NCBI GenBank assembly: GCA_964019335.1
Contig: OZ025738.1
Span: 248,001 to 312,000 of the forward strand
DNA length: 64,000 bases
From: Diplonema japonicum
Taxonomy: Eukaryota; Euglenozoa; Diplonemea; Diplonemida; Diplonemidae
Direction: 5' to 3'
Within the stretch, counting starts at the first letter, position 1. Every line of letters starts with the position of its first letter. The notes under the pieces were generated by a model, which saw only the letters and a program-made list of their open reading frames with translations, did no database searches and was not told the origin of the DNA. Positions 19,968 to 29,918 of this stretch are shown here, in pieces. The position numbers and the translations under genes are program-made.

Positions 19968-20789
19968 TCAAAGCTTCGGGACGACAAGGGACCCACCATC
20001 AACCACGATGTCAGCCCCGTTGGTGAAGCTGCCGCCCCTCCCGCACAGGTACAGCACGGTGGCTGCGATGTCCTGAGGGACACCAATACGCCCGGCGACG
20101 GTGCCCTTGGCCACGTTCTCCTTCCCAGCAGCACGGATAGTACCCCGCATCATGCGAGACTCGAAGGGCCCGGGGCAGATCGTGTTCACAGTCACATTCT
20201 TGGCACCAAGCTTCCCAGCAAGATGGTGTGACAACATCAACACAGCGGCCTTTGAAGAGCTGTATGCGAAGGTGTTAAACTGCGTGGGTGCCCTCACACC
20301 GTTGATGGAAGAGATGTTGATGACCCTTGATGGGTCCTCAGGGGTCCCAGCTGCGACGAGGAGCGGTGCGAACTCCTGCGTCACGGAAAAGACAGATCTG
20401 ACATTGATCTGCATCACTTTATCGAAGCTGTCAGCTGGGTACTTCCCGAGAGGGGCGTTGAAGTTGGTTCCTGCGTTGTTCACCAGGATGTGGACGCGGC
20501 CTTCTTTCTCTTTGATCTGCTGCACCACCCTCTTCACCTCGTCTTCCTTCCCCACGTCGCACTGCATACTGACACACATGGGCAGTGTTTCTGCGAACTT
20601 GCTGATGTCCTTCCTGCTCACGATGTACGTCTTGCACCCGTTCCTTGTCAGCCCTGCGGCTATCATGGCACCGATCCCACTCCCGCCTCCTGTCACAACA
20701 GCTACCTTCCCCTGCACACCAAACAGGGCCCCCAGGCTCATGTCGGCGGTCAGTGCCGCATCGTTCTCCCCGAACTCTGCTGTCGGCAT
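19968..20789 (-). CDS. Short-chain dehydrogenase/reductase, copy 2
   Basis: 273 residues, ATG at 20787-20789 after an A-rich leader. Same family and motifs as copy 1: TGGGSGIG, NNAG, catalytic Ser in INISSING, YSSSK, CPGPFESRM. By eye the two coding sequences differ at only about three bases outside a window of roughly 100 bp. Inside that window (about 20230-20330) they differ at about a third of positions and by one codon. The changes fall between the catalytic Ser and just after the Lys, next to the substrate pocket. This suggests one pair of enzymes with a shared backbone and different specificity. Confidence 0.9.
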   Translation of the reverse strand: MPTAEFGENDAALTADMSLGALFGVQGKVAVVTGGGSGIGAMIAAGLTRNGCKTYIVSRKDISKFAETLPMCVSMQCDVGKEDEVKRVVQQIKEKEGRVHILVNNAGTNFNAPLGKYPADSFDKVMQINVRSVFSVTQEFAPLLVAAGTPEDPSRVINISSINGVRAPTQFNTFAYSSSKAAVLMLSHHLAGKLGAKNVTVNTICPGPFESRMMRGTIRAAGKENVAKGTVAGRIGVPQDIAATVLYLCGRGGSFTNGADIVVDGGSLVVPKL

Positions 20790-21692
20790 TTTTTTCTTTT
20801 TTTTTTTTTTTTTTCCCTCGCTTTTTTAGGAAATGCAGGGACGATCAAGCGTCTAAGGATGCGTCACCCAGGAGCTGCGAGAAGTCCTGCCCAACCTACA
20901 ACACGGCACAGATGCAGGACGCGGAGAGTTCCTCACGGTGTTTAAGAAAGGCAAAAAAAAAAAAAAAATAAATAATAAGGCTAGATTTTTGACACTCTCT
21001 CATCCACATTTTCTTTTTTTTTTTTTTTTTTTTTCCTCTTCCCCTCATTGCAAGGTATCGGTGTCGTCGAAATCATCACAGAAATCTAAAGAGAAAAAAA
21101 TTTGTTTTTTTTTTTTTAATTAGATAGTTTTTTTTTTTTATACCATTAAAAAAATCGGCTTCAGGGAGCTTCTTGGGGTCGCATGACGTGTCCATCAAAT
21201 TCATCAAAAAGTCCCCATCAGCGCCATCTGTATTTGATAACTTGAAGAAAAAAAAAGAAAAAGCCTCACACCTCCATCTTGGCACAAATCGTTCCACTGT
21301 TCCTCTCCTCGGGCCCCTACTTCAGCTTCATATTCTGGATCCATCTTTTTTTTTTTTTTTTTTGTGTGTAAAAGCAAAAGGGCGGATACTTCTCGTTTTT
21401 ATATTTTTATTTTGGCTTTCTTTCATTTTCTTTTTTTTTTTTTTTTGCACAACAAAAAAAAAAAAAAAAACACGAAAGCAAGGGGGGAAGAAAACATGGT
21501 GCAAAAAAAAAAAAAAAAGAAAAGGAACCCTCATAAAGAGGTGTTTTTTTTTTTTTTTTTCCCTGGGGGAGGGGAGCGTTTTCCCCCCACACCCCTTTTT
21601 TCTTTTTTTTTTTTCGAACTTTTTTTTTTTTCTTCTCATGTCAATCAAATCGAAAAAAAAGAGAAAGTTTAGCAAAAAAAAAAAAAAAAAAA
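20790..21692. other. Low-complexity spacer
   Basis: Long A and T runs alternate. A minus frame at 21076-21297 is partly of normal composition (KLSNTDGADGDFLMNLMDTS) and could be a small or decayed gene, but there is no recognisable family and no supported start. The plus block at 20820-20945 is of normal composition and is not recognised. Confidence 0.35.
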
Positions 21693-21900
21693 AGAGGAAC
21701 TGGCCGTTGTTTGTACGTGCCGGGTAAAACCTGGAGAAGTTGTCAACCCGAAACACGTTGCCAACGTTCCCCATTTGTTTAGACAAGTCAAAGATTCGTT
21801 CTTGCAAAAGAGGAACTGGCCGTTGTTTGTACGTGCCGGTCCATATAAAAAACGCCCCCCCCTCCCCTCTAAATGTAAAGTGAATCATTCCTTTTGTTCC
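21693..21900 (+). repeat. Repeat D, copy 1 (inverted relative to 28924-29158)
   Basis: About 210 bp that begins and again contains gaggaactggccgttgtttg (at 21694 and about 21810), with cccgaaacacgttgccaacg between. The reverse complement lies 7 kb away at 28924-29158. A short single piece is at about 60200-60230. Confidence 0.8.
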
Positions 21901-22001
21901 TTTTCCTTTTTTTTTGAAGAGAGGGTCCGGGCAAAATTAAAGTAAAAGCGCGTAAACCCCATTGGTCTTGAACCAAACTAAAAAGGGAACTGCACGGCTG
22001 T

Positions 22002-22506
22002 CTAACAATGAACCTTCTGAGAGGCCAGCCTCGTATACCGATCTGCGAGATTCTCGGCAGATGGGACATAAACCAGCTCTAGCCGGCACCCGCTGTTGGT
22101 GAGCATGGTCTGGAGCACCAACCAATGCATAGTGGTTGCGTCCAGAGAAAAGCCACGAGTCGCGTAGCCGATGACTGCCTTGTTGTCGCACAGTGCTATA
22201 ACCCTCGCGTTATTTTCACGCTGAGTTATCCAGTGGACCAAGCGAACCACCCCGAACAGCTCCGTCAGGTGTATGTCCACACCCGATAGGCAAGGTGGGA
22301 ACACACCATAGACAGCAGTGCCTCACACATACACAAAAGCCCCAACCCACAGCGCTCACATCCGACACACCCTTGAGTAGCCTTGCCAGAGGGGGACGCC
22401 GAGCCAGCCAGTCGTTGGCCCTAACGACCACAAGCAGCTTAGTCATAAGCTGACGCACCGAATCATCGAGCTCCACCGGAGTCATCCACAGCTGTTTCCC
22501 AGCCAC
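22002..22506 (-). pseudogene. RNase H fragment of a VIPER/DIRS-type retroelement
   Basis: Two overlapping minus frames (22216-22506 and 22002-22304) together give most of a retroelement RNase H domain. An SDVSAVGWGFCV strand carries the first acidic residue. A VVRLVHWITQREN helix, the VIALCDNKAVIGYATRG strand with another catalytic Asp, and LVYVPSAENLADRYTRL with the closing Asp follow. A frameshift separates the first block. The LADRYTR ending is like DIRS/VIPER and Ty3-type enzymes. The reverse transcriptase that should precede it is absent; repeat B sequence starts at about 22507. Confidence 0.75.
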
Positions 22507-22595
22507 ACGACCCTGCGGTGATGACCGACGGGGAGGTCAACAGCGAACAACACATCTGATGGTTTTCTTATATTTTCATGTTATCCCCCACCACC
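22507..22595 (-). repeat. Repeat B, partial copy
   Basis: Short copy with the conserved end ggtcaacagcgaacaacaca then a run to catgttatcccc. It is the inverted counterpart of 24235-24310; the two flank the NTF2-like gene and its neighbour. Confidence 0.7.
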
Positions 22596-22629
22596 TGAAA
22601 AAAAGACGAGGGGGAACAAAAAAAAAAGA

Positions 22630-22710
22630 GCCCGGCTGATTGTTTGTGCAAAGCCGTTTTTCACCCACAGTAGGGAAACGGACAAAGCTGCCTCTACTCT
22701 TTTTTTACAG
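22630..22710 (-). repeat. Repeat A, copy 2 (inverted)
   Basis: Reverse complement of the repeat A core (gtttgtgcaaagccgttttt, then cagtaggg, then acggacaaagctgcctctac). It lies just downstream of the NTF2-like gene. Confidence 0.75.
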
Positions 22711-22742
<32 letters not shown>

Positions 22743-22832
22743 TCCGCCGTTTTTTTGTTTTGCTTTTGGTGAAAGCAAAAATAAAAAGAAAAAAAAAGTA
22801 AAAAAAAAAAAAAAAAAATTTTCTCGCACAAC

Positions 22833-23314
22833 TCACAACTTGGGAGCCTTCCCATTTTTGAATGCCTCAATCATAGCCCCCATCCCGTCCCTGAGGCCAA
22901 TGGTGACTCCAAAGGGGCGAACCATTACCATCAGCTGGGTCGCCTTGCCTGTGTTACCGTCCACCTCGAAGATGTCGACCCCATCGGCTTTCAGCTCCTT
23001 CCCGTCTTTCGTGACCATCGCGTTGAAGTGAAGGACCACCTTGGCCTTGTTAGCTGCCTTGTCCGTGCCAACAAAGGCCCCTACATAATGCAACCCCTTC
23101 AGCACCTTAGTCACGCTCATGAGAATCGGTACGTATCCGATTTTCTTGCTGTATGGCTTGTTCACCAACGGAGAGTAAAATTTGAACTTGCCCTCCTCCA
23201 TCGCGTGGGTCAAGCCGCTGAAACACCCCTTCTCATCACCAGCACTGAACATTTTAATCCACTTGCTTGCAAACTCCGTGCCTACCTGGTACAACCTGGG
23301 GTCAGAAGGAAGAT

Positions 23315-23318
<4 letters not shown>
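22833..23318 (-). CDS. NTF2-like / SnoaL-fold protein
   Basis: 161 residues, ATG at 23316-23318 preceded on the sense strand by about 35 A residues. The pattern is that of the NTF2-like cone fold: an N-terminal helix (FASKWIKMFSAGDEKGCFSGL), then strands including KFKFYSPLVNKPYSKK, VLHFNAMVTKDGKELKADGVD and TGKATQLMVMVRP. This fold serves as enzyme pocket (ketosteroid isomerase, SnoaL) or as binding domain. No diagnostic catalytic Asp pair can be assigned with confidence, so the reaction is unknown. Full length for a single-domain member, no signal peptide, cytosolic. Confidence 0.75.
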
Positions 23319-23364
<46 letters not shown>

Positions 23365-23562
23365 CACCCCCTTTTTCTTTCTTTTTTTTGAAAGAAACGT
23401 GGCAAAGAAGAAAAAAAAAGAAAAGTGTGTGTGTGGGGGGGGGAAGTATTTCTTTTTTATTTTCCCATTTTTTGAGCCGAGTTGGGGCCGATTGCAGGCT
23501 CAGACCGAAGGACCACCCCGAAGGATAGCAAAACATGTGATAAACAAAATTTGGCATCAGCC

Positions 23563-23740
23563 TCACATGGCTGTTGTTAAGTAAAACAACGGTTTCTATA
23601 GAAAACAAAAAAGATCTTGTAGTGATATCACGGGCGTGACTTACCTCAAGATGTAAAAATTCTTTTTTTTCTTCCATAATACTGTAAAAGGGGAAATCAT
23701 CCGGTCGGCCAGGGCTTCCGGACATTTTATTTCCTTCCAT
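23563..23740 (-). CDS. Possible small two-exon gene
   Basis: ATG at 23738-23740 behind an A-rich leader like those of the larger genes. Exon 1 (23645-23740) encodes 32 residues starting MEGNKMSGSPGRPDDF and ends at GAG|GTAAGT. A pyrimidine-rich TTTTGTTTTCTATAG lies 49 nt on, and the spliced frame would stop at 23563-23565 after ten more codons. The small size and the lack of a recognisable family keep confidence low. The unspliced frame reads into low-complexity DNA. Confidence 0.3.
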
Positions 23741-23970
23741 TTTTTTTCCTTTTTACAGTATTCAATAGTTTTTTCACCCCTCCCCGTTTTTTTTTTTTTT
23801 TTTTTTTTTCAGTACTCCATAGACTGAAGTAACTATTAATTTAACAAATTCTTTTTTGGCAAGAGGCCTATGACCATAATGATTCGAGTACAATTCGGTC
23901 TATGGTATTGACAAAAAAAAAAAGTTTGGTTTACAGAGCGTGTGCTCTGAAGAAATATCGAATAAGGCAG

Positions 23971-24176
23971 AGGGGGGGGGGGGGGGGGCGGCGGCTATGC
24001 TGGGCAAGGAAACGCGTTTCCAAGCTTTTTCTTTTTTTGAAAATATGGAAACGGAAACGTTTCCTTACTTTGGGGCTGTTTCCTTAAAAAGTATCTGAAA
24101 AATAAGGAAACGGAAAACGTTTCCCCGTTTCTTGCCAAACATAGCCCTGGGGGGGGGGGGGGGGGGGGGGGGGGGA
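23971..24176. repeat. Foldback element with G/C-tract ends, copy 1
   Basis: Inverted ends (ctatgctgggcaaggaaacg ... cgtttcttgccaaacatag) flanked by G-runs of 18 or more, with internal short repeats of ggaaacgg type. Related elements are at 51695-51942 and 61519-61588. Non-coding. Confidence 0.75.
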
Positions 24177-24234
24177 GCACAGTCAAGGATTAAGCCATAG
24201 AGGGGGTTCTTTTCTTTTTTTTATTTTTATTTTT

Positions 24235-24560
24235 TTTTTTTTATTTCAAGGTGGGGATAACATGAAAATATAAGAAAAACATCAGATGTGTTGTTCGCTG
24301 TTGACCTCCTCGTCGGTCATCACCGGTAGCGCCCGAGTGGAAGAACATAATGCAGATGCTCAGGGTGACGAACAGGCAGCAAACTGCACGAGCGCAGAAT
24401 CTTGGTTACCCGGGACGCACCGGCTGGGGTTGAGCTGTACACCGCACGCATTAAGGACACGACGCGGAACGCAGAAGAAGCTACAACTCGGCCGCGGCGC
24501 GCCCCCTGTAATCAAGTAGACAGTTCTTGTGCAGGGCGCCGCCAACACCGGCCTCCTTTA
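24235..24560 (+). repeat. Repeat B, longest copy (possible tRNA-derived SINE)
   Basis: About 300 bp, recurring inverted at 41045-41275 and 57000-57205 and in part at 22507-22595, 32216-32290 and 51535-51560. All three long copies keep a segment TAGCGCCCGAGTGG or near, a good match to a polymerase III A box of a Leu/Ser-type tRNA. A weak B-box-like GGGTTGAG follows about 100 nt later. It ends in a T/A-rich stretch. No protein is supported, although plus frames are open. Confidence 0.55.
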
Positions 24561-24628
24561 ACTCATATATTATTTTATTATTTTGTTTTCAAAATGTTAA
24601 AAAAAAAAAAAAAATACCCCCTCTTCCC

Positions 24629-25093
24629 TTAAAACACCTTTGTAAGCCTCCCTGCACTTTTATCTACCAACAAGGTGTCTGTCAGGAAGATCTCGTTGCC
24701 CTCCCTCCGCTTTTTGCACCGCCAGAGGGCGTGGGTGACAAAACCTAAGATCCCTACTGCAACGCAGCACAACACCACAAACAAAGCAATCGGGAACGGG
24801 AATGGATTGTCGGAGTCCTTGCCGCAAGACATTGCCACTAGACTGGTGTTGCCGCAATCACATGAATATTCCAGAATTCCCACAGGGGGGCCTGAGCAAT
24901 TTGCTGTGTGATAGACTTGAGCAGTTGTGCTGTTGATCAAAAGAATGGCCTCCAGCTGGGCGTCTCCCTCTCCCAACAGGCCCCAAGGGGTGCACTGGTC
25001 GTACTCCTGTATCGCTACACTGTTCCCCTCATCGCTGCATGACCTCATGGTGACAACGGCCTTCGCTGTGATAATGAGAAAAATCGCAAACAT
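24629..25093 (-). CDS. Small type I membrane protein
   Basis: 154 residues, ATG at 25091-25093 after an A-rich leader. Residues 1-15 (FAIFLIITAKAVV) look like a signal peptide. The ectodomain has seven Cys in about 85 residues and possible N-glycosylation sites (NSTT, NCSG, NTSL). A single membrane helix (FPIALFVVLCCVAVGILGFV, about 101-120) is followed by a basic stop-transfer (RCKKRREG) and a short cytoplasmic tail. Topology is therefore ectodomain out. No homologue is recognised. A surface or endomembrane location is inferred. Confidence 0.7.
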   Translation of the reverse strand: MFAIFLIITAKAVVTMRSCSDEGNSVAIQEYDQCTPWGLLGEGDAQLEAILLINSTTAQVYHTANCSGPPVGILEYSCDCGNTSLVAMSCGKDSDNPFPFPIALFVVLCCVAVGILGFVTHALWRCKKRREGNEIFLTDTLLVDKSAGRLTKVF

Positions 25094-25732
25094 TCTTTTA
25101 TTTATTTTTTTTTTTTTTTAAATTTCTCGCCCCCTCCTCCTCCCCTCCGCGTCTTTTCTCTTGCCCTCCACCTTTCTTTGAAATTTTGAAAAAAAAAAAA
25201 AAAAAAAAGTCCTGGATTGAAAAATTGAAAAATAAAAAAAAAAAAATCAAAAAAAGCAAGACTGGGAGAAAAAAAAAAAAGAAAAAGGAGAAGAGGAACT
25301 TCATTTTTTTTTTTTTTTTTTTTTTTTTTTTCCTTTTGGAAAAGAAAAAAAGACCGCGGTTTTTTTTTGCCCAAAACATTGAAGGGACCACCGACTGACT
25401 AGGGTTCGCTTTTTTTTTTTTTTTTTTTTGAAAAAAAAAAGGAAAAAAGAAAAGAAAGAATAAAATAGTAAAGAAAAAAAAAAAGTAAGAAGCGAGAGCA
25501 CGCTTTTTTCTTCTTCTTTTTTTTATTCTTTTTTTTAAATTCTTTTTTTTTTTTTTACCCTCCATTTTTTTTTTTCCCCCTCGTTTTTTTCTTTTTTTTT
25601 TTTAAACGATCCATAGTTTTCTTTTCAGGACAAAAAAAAAAAAAAAAAAAAAAAGGAAAAAGGAGGTCTTGCCGACATGCCTTATGTTTCTTTTTATCCT
25701 CCCCACACCCTTTTCCATTTTTTTTTAAAGGC
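25094..25732. other. Extreme homopolymer region
   Basis: Almost entirely A- and T-runs of 10 to 25 nt. No gene is seen; open frames here are poly-Lys or poly-Phe artefacts. Confidence 0.7.
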
Positions 25733-26039
25733 TCACGCATACATCCAGTCATGTTGCTGAGGGGTCAGCAACTCCCATTTCACCTCTCTTGCGAGCAGCT
25801 TTCGTTGCTCCACCGACAGCGGATGTCCTCTCTCTCCCAGCATTTTGTAAATCACCTTCCTGCGCTCCATAGGACTCAGCCCCAAGAATGTAGTACTTAC
25901 TACCGAAACCATAGGGGGGCGGGGCTTATCCCCGTAGATATTAATAGACGGCTCTACGGCAGTGTCCTGCAATGCCCGTAGAACCTGGCTCAGCGCCGGG
26001 CTGGAAAGGGTGGTCGCTGACGACGAAGCAGGGACGGCT

Positions 26040-26044
<5 letters not shown>
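25733..26044 (-). CDS. BolA-like protein
   Basis: 103 residues from the ATG at 26042-26044, chosen because the upstream frame is translated poly-A (poly-Lys). The segment PPMVSVVSTTFLGLSPMERRKVIYKMLGE fits the core of BolA proteins (strand, VVS, FxGLs, eRhr/VY..L helix). These proteins act with monothiol glutaredoxins in iron-sulfur cluster handling. The N-terminal Ala/Ser-rich 20 residues could be a weak mitochondrial signal. The conserved His that binds the cluster in many members is not obvious here. The C-terminus (LLTPQQHDWMYA) is longer than in bacterial BolA. An assignment from motif only. Confidence 0.5.
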
Positions 26045-26076
<32 letters not shown>

Positions 26077-26181
26077 CCCCCTTCTGATTTTTTTTTTTTT
26101 TTTTCCCCGCAAAAAAAAAAAAAAAAAAAAAAATATCGCGGCTGGTAGGTGCGAGATATACCACTGAGGAAGGAGAGGGGG

Positions 26182-26216
<35 letters not shown>

Positions 26217-26392
26217 GCTATTTATTAAATGAAAATCAGATAGCCTGATTTCATTCAATACTGCATTTTATTTAATTAAATGATGAGCTGCTCTCGAAAA
26301 GAATTTAGGTGATAAGTGTGGCTTCGCTGCTGCCTGCTTGTAGCGGCGCAATGCGCGAGTCTTTACTGAACACGGTACTGGGTTTGGTATGA

Positions 26393-26740
26393 TTAATTCG
26401 GCGAATTGATGCTGACGTCTACGTCAAACGTGATTCTGTGCACTGTTGAAGTAGTGGGCTGTGTCGAAGGGGCAGGGCTGAAGGGGCGTGGTAGGTGCAA
26501 AACCTCTCCCACTCCTTCTTGTAGGCTATTTTGCTTGCCGTTGGAAGCGTGTCTTCCATCACAGCTTTGGCCCTCTTTCTCGAGGCTGATGCCCTTGGCT
26601 CGCTTCTCGGTCGCCTTCGGTTTTCTTCCCATTTTGCTAGAAATGACTGTGGGTGTGAAATGCCGCCCAGCAAAATCAGCAACGTTTGGCTTAAAAACAT
26701 GAGTTTATTTCACGCCCGTGAAATAAAGTGAAACCTGATT
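26393..26740 (-). pseudogene. Possible tyrosine-recombinase (Crypton-like) N-terminal fragment
   Basis: A minus frame (26419-26700) has a basic segment followed by TLPTASKIAYKKEWERFCTY, like the core-binding domain of eukaryotic tyrosine recombinases. No catalytic part follows. At 26702-26724 a palindrome (tttcacgcccgtgaaa) resembles palindromic ends in the 47-52 kb region, so a small mobile element is plausible. Weak evidence. Confidence 0.3.
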
Positions 26741-26798
26741 TATATCTTCCGGCCTAAATTCTTTTGAGAGAGCTGCTCAGAATTTTAAATAAAAAAGA

Positions 26799-27317
26799 TT
26801 ACTCGTACTTCCTCAGCACTTCTCGAAACGTGTCAGAGATTGCCGCGCGCTTGCCTGTAGTGTAGTCCAAAAAGACCACCTTGCAAGTGCTCACAAAACA
26901 CGTTTCACCTGTTTTCTTGTTGACCCCCTTCGTGTTGATGAACATGCTGTTCTCCGTCACATCAGAAACACTATCGTAAATAGTCAAGGTAGCAGGGTAG
27001 CCCACCGGTCTAATGTACTTTATGTTGATAGAGCCGACAATGGGCGCAAAGCTGCCTGGGGAGCCAGCTGACATCTTTGGAAGACCGGCTTCATCAAAAA
27101 TCTTATCCACCATCAGCACCCTGCTGGACTCCATGTAGACGAGGTACTGGGAGTTGTTGACATGCCCGTAGGCATCCATGTCGCCCCACCTAACTTCTAG
27201 CTCGTGGATATGAGGGGACGGCAACTCGTCAGTTGCCTTCCCAGCTAGAAATCGTGCATTGCTTTGGACCGGTCGCAGGTGGCGGGAGAGAACAGCAAGA
27301 CGCCCGAATCGCTTCAT
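26799..27317 (-). CDS. Hotdog-fold acyl-CoA thioesterase, probably mitochondrial
   Basis: 172 residues, ATG at 27315-27317. Residues 1-27 are Arg-rich, with hydroxylated and hydrophobic residues and no acidic residue (MKRFGRLAVLSRHLRPVQ), as in mitochondrial presequences. The body matches the 4HBT/YbgC-like family: VRWGDMDAYGHVNNSQYLVYMESSR, where the Asp and the HVNN loop form the active site, then SINIKYIRPVGYPATLTIYDSV and a final strand plus helix. It should hydrolyse acyl-CoA thioesters. The chain length preferred cannot be told. Length is typical. Confidence 0.85.
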   Translation of the reverse strand: MKRFGRLAVLSRHLRPVQSNARFLAGKATDELPSPHIHELEVRWGDMDAYGHVNNSQYLVYMESSRVLMVDKIFDEAGLPKMSAGSPGSFAPIVGSINIKYIRPVGYPATLTIYDSVSDVTENSMFINTKGVNKKTGETCFVSTCKVVFLDYTTGKRAAISDTFREVLRKYE

Positions 27318-27455
27318 TATTATTATTCTTTTTTTTTAAAAAGAAAAAACCCTTTTATTGTTTGGGGGGGGGGGGGGGGGGGGCATGAAGCCATGCACTT
27401 AATTGTCAAAAAGATTTTTTTTTTTTTTTTTTTTTGTAAATGGTTTTGCAGCCTT

Positions 27456-28499
27456 TCATTTTTTTTTTTTTTTTAAAAAGTGTTCACAGTGATTCTGCCG
27501 TGAGATACTGTACCACATCTGCTCTGCGGAAATCAGACGCTCGTCGCATGGCGGTTCGGCCTTGGGGGGGGGGGGAATTTTTTTTTCTTGCGACTCTATA
27601 AAAAAAGAAATAGTAGTCCTTCCCCCCCTTTTCTTCATCTTCTTTTCACCTCTTTTCCCCCCTGCCTTCCCAGTGACCCTGAACGAAAGTAAATAAAAAA
27701 AAAACCTTTCCCGTTTCTTGTTCACTCCGCCGTTGTCTTGTACGTGCCGAAGCCAGCACCGAAATGGACAAAGGTGCCAGCGAAGACATTGTGATCCTGG
27801 ACGAATAGCAACAGCTGAAGACTCGGGGAACAAAAAAAACAAACACCCCCCTCCTCCCCTTTCCCAAAAAAGAAAAGCCAGACCTTTTTTATCCAAGGTG
27901 GTAACGTCGACCTTCGCCACCGCAACAAGATACCGCACAACCTCCAGCGCCCCGCTGCACCCTGCAGCGTGCAAAGCGGTTTGCCCATCGCATTCAGTGG
28001 CCGAAGTGTCCGCCTTCCCCACTTCAACAAGGCACTTAACAACATCAACGTGCCCCTCGTAAGCCGCACAGTGCAGCGGGGTCAGTTTGCAGTAATAATC
28101 GTGGACAGCTAGACGTGCTTTTGCTTCTTCAACGAGATATTTGACAACATCCAGGTGTCCATTCGAGGAAGCGTAATGAAGGGGAGTCTTGCCCACACCG
28201 CTTTGTGCCTCTACATCAGCAGCACAGTTTTGTACCAGATATTGAACTACAAGAAGACTGCCGTTCTCTGCAGCACAGTGAAGTGCTGATCGGCGGTGCC
28301 TGCTGAGGACGTTCACGTCGGCCCCTACTTCTTCGACTAGATATTTCACCGCCTCCGCGTCTCCCTCACTAGCAGCAACGTGCAGGACGTTCATTCCTTC
28401 CTTTCCCTTCTCCGTGCTGCTCTGGGTAATGTTGATTTCCTCTAATGACGCCCACGGGAAACCCATTCTCTGAAGCTTTAAGAGAATGCCCGCTTTCAT
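27456..28499 (-). pseudogene. Ankyrin-repeat gene, 3' part replaced
   Basis: ATG at 28497-28499 behind an A-rich leader. Residues 30-205 contain about five ankyrin repeats with good consensus (GKTPLHYASSNGHLDVVKYL and similar). The sequence then breaks off at DVTTLDKKG (about 27890) and continues in Phe/Arg-rich, low-complexity codons unlike any ankyrin. Loss of the 3' half, an unrecognised intron, or an indel is possible. No Ubl domain is visible at its N-terminus, unlike the ankyrin genes at 37842 and 53482. A protein-interaction role is inferred from the fold. Confidence 0.65.
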
Positions 28500-28923
28500 T
28501 TTCTTTTTTTTTTTTTTTCTCTTTTTTTTTTTTCCGGGTGAAATAAAATAAGCACCAAACTAGTTTTTTTTTAAAACAAAAAAAGAAGAAAAAAAAATCA
28601 CATTTAACTGCAATAATAACTAAGAAAGACTTTTTTTTTTCTTTTCTCCTCTCTTTTTTTTTTTTTTTTTTTTTTTGTGCAAGAACGAGTCAGGCAAAAA
28701 CTTGCACACGCTTGAGTCGGGGCCCTCATTGCATTCTTGGCTTGGGGCGAGCTGGTGGTCGTGCAGCTGGGAAACAGCTGTGGGATGGTTCGCTTGATCC
28801 ACTAGCTAACTCAGCGTGTAAAATTACGCGAGGGCTATAGCACTGTGTGACAATAAGGCAGATATCGGCTACGTAACTCGCAGCTTCCCTCTGCCAAAAA
28901 AAAAAAAAAGAAGAAAAAAAAAA
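28500..28923. other. Spacer
   Basis: A/T homopolymers, then about 160 bp of normal composition (28680-28860) with no recognised gene. Confidence 0.4.
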
Positions 28924-28970
28924 AGGAACAAGAAGAATGGTTCATTTCACATTTAGAGGAGAGGGAGGGC

Positions 28971-29011
<41 letters not shown>

Positions 29012-29158
29012 GACCGGCACGTTACAAACAACGGCCAGTTCCTCTTTTGCAAGAATGAGTCATCAACTTGTCTAAACAAAAGGGGAACGTTGGCAACGTG
29101 TTTCGGGTTGACAAACCTCTCCACCGGCACCTGCAAACTACGGCCAGTTCCTCTTTTT
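28924..29158 (-). repeat. Repeat D, copy 2 (inverted relative to 21693-21900)
   Basis: Reverse complement of the repeat at 21693-21900, including both gaggaactggccg boxes and the cccgaaacacgttgcc core; a T32 run is inserted near 28975-29006. Confidence 0.8.
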
Positions 29159-29492
29159 TCGCCCAGTTTTGGCCATTTTAATTCCCCATCGGGATTTGTC
29201 CTTGTGGGGGGACAAAAAACCAGTTTTGGGTATTTTTAAGGTGAATTTGTGAATTTCGGCACTTTTCTTGGGTATTATGTGACTCCTTTTTGTTGTTCGC
29301 ACGAGCAAAAAAAAAAAAAAAAAAAAAATCACTATGATAGGAACGAAGTGGTTAGCAACGGCCCGCCAAAAACACTTTTTTTTTTCCTCGGCACAAAGAA
29401 GTAGCATAAAGTAAGTAAAGCAATTATCTTTTTCTTCTTTGAAAAGATAAAAAAAAAAAGAAAAAAAAAGGGGGGGTTTATCCGCATTTCTT

Positions 29493-29613
29493 TTTGCTGG
29501 AACAAGAAAAAAAACAAAATTTTGAAAAGAAGTGTTATTGCAAAAAAGAGTAGAAGCTTTGTCCGTTTATCCCTACTGGGTGAAAACGGCTTTGCACAAA
29601 CAATCAGCTGACT

Positions 29614-29616
<3 letters not shown>
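29493..29616 (+). repeat. Repeat A, copy 3
   Basis: Full core of repeat A, ending cagctgactc followed by a T-run of about 30. Confidence 0.8.
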
Positions 29617-29648
<32 letters not shown>

Positions 29649-29918
29649 CCCCCACGCAAGAGACTCGCACCCCCAGCGTCAATCCGTTTAATCGAGATTT
29701 TTAAGCTTAAAAGCTTTTGAGAGAGAGAGAGAGAGAGACAGCGAAAACCATATAAAAAAAAGATGTCTTTGAAGGGAACCTGCAGTATGTGACAGGATCG
29801 CCTAAAAAAAAAAGCGATAAGTTTTTAAAAAAAAAAAAAAAAATAAATTTCTTTTTTTTCTATTTTTTTTTTTTTTTTTTGGTCGTCCTTTTTTTTTCCT
29901 TTTTTTTTTTTTTCCGAA

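Noticed and set aside
25098-25565. Phe/Lys-rich ORFs in homopolymer DNA here and at 21.3-21.9, 29.8-30.3 and 44.5-45.0 kb
   Set aside because: Products of A/T-runs with no normal protein composition.
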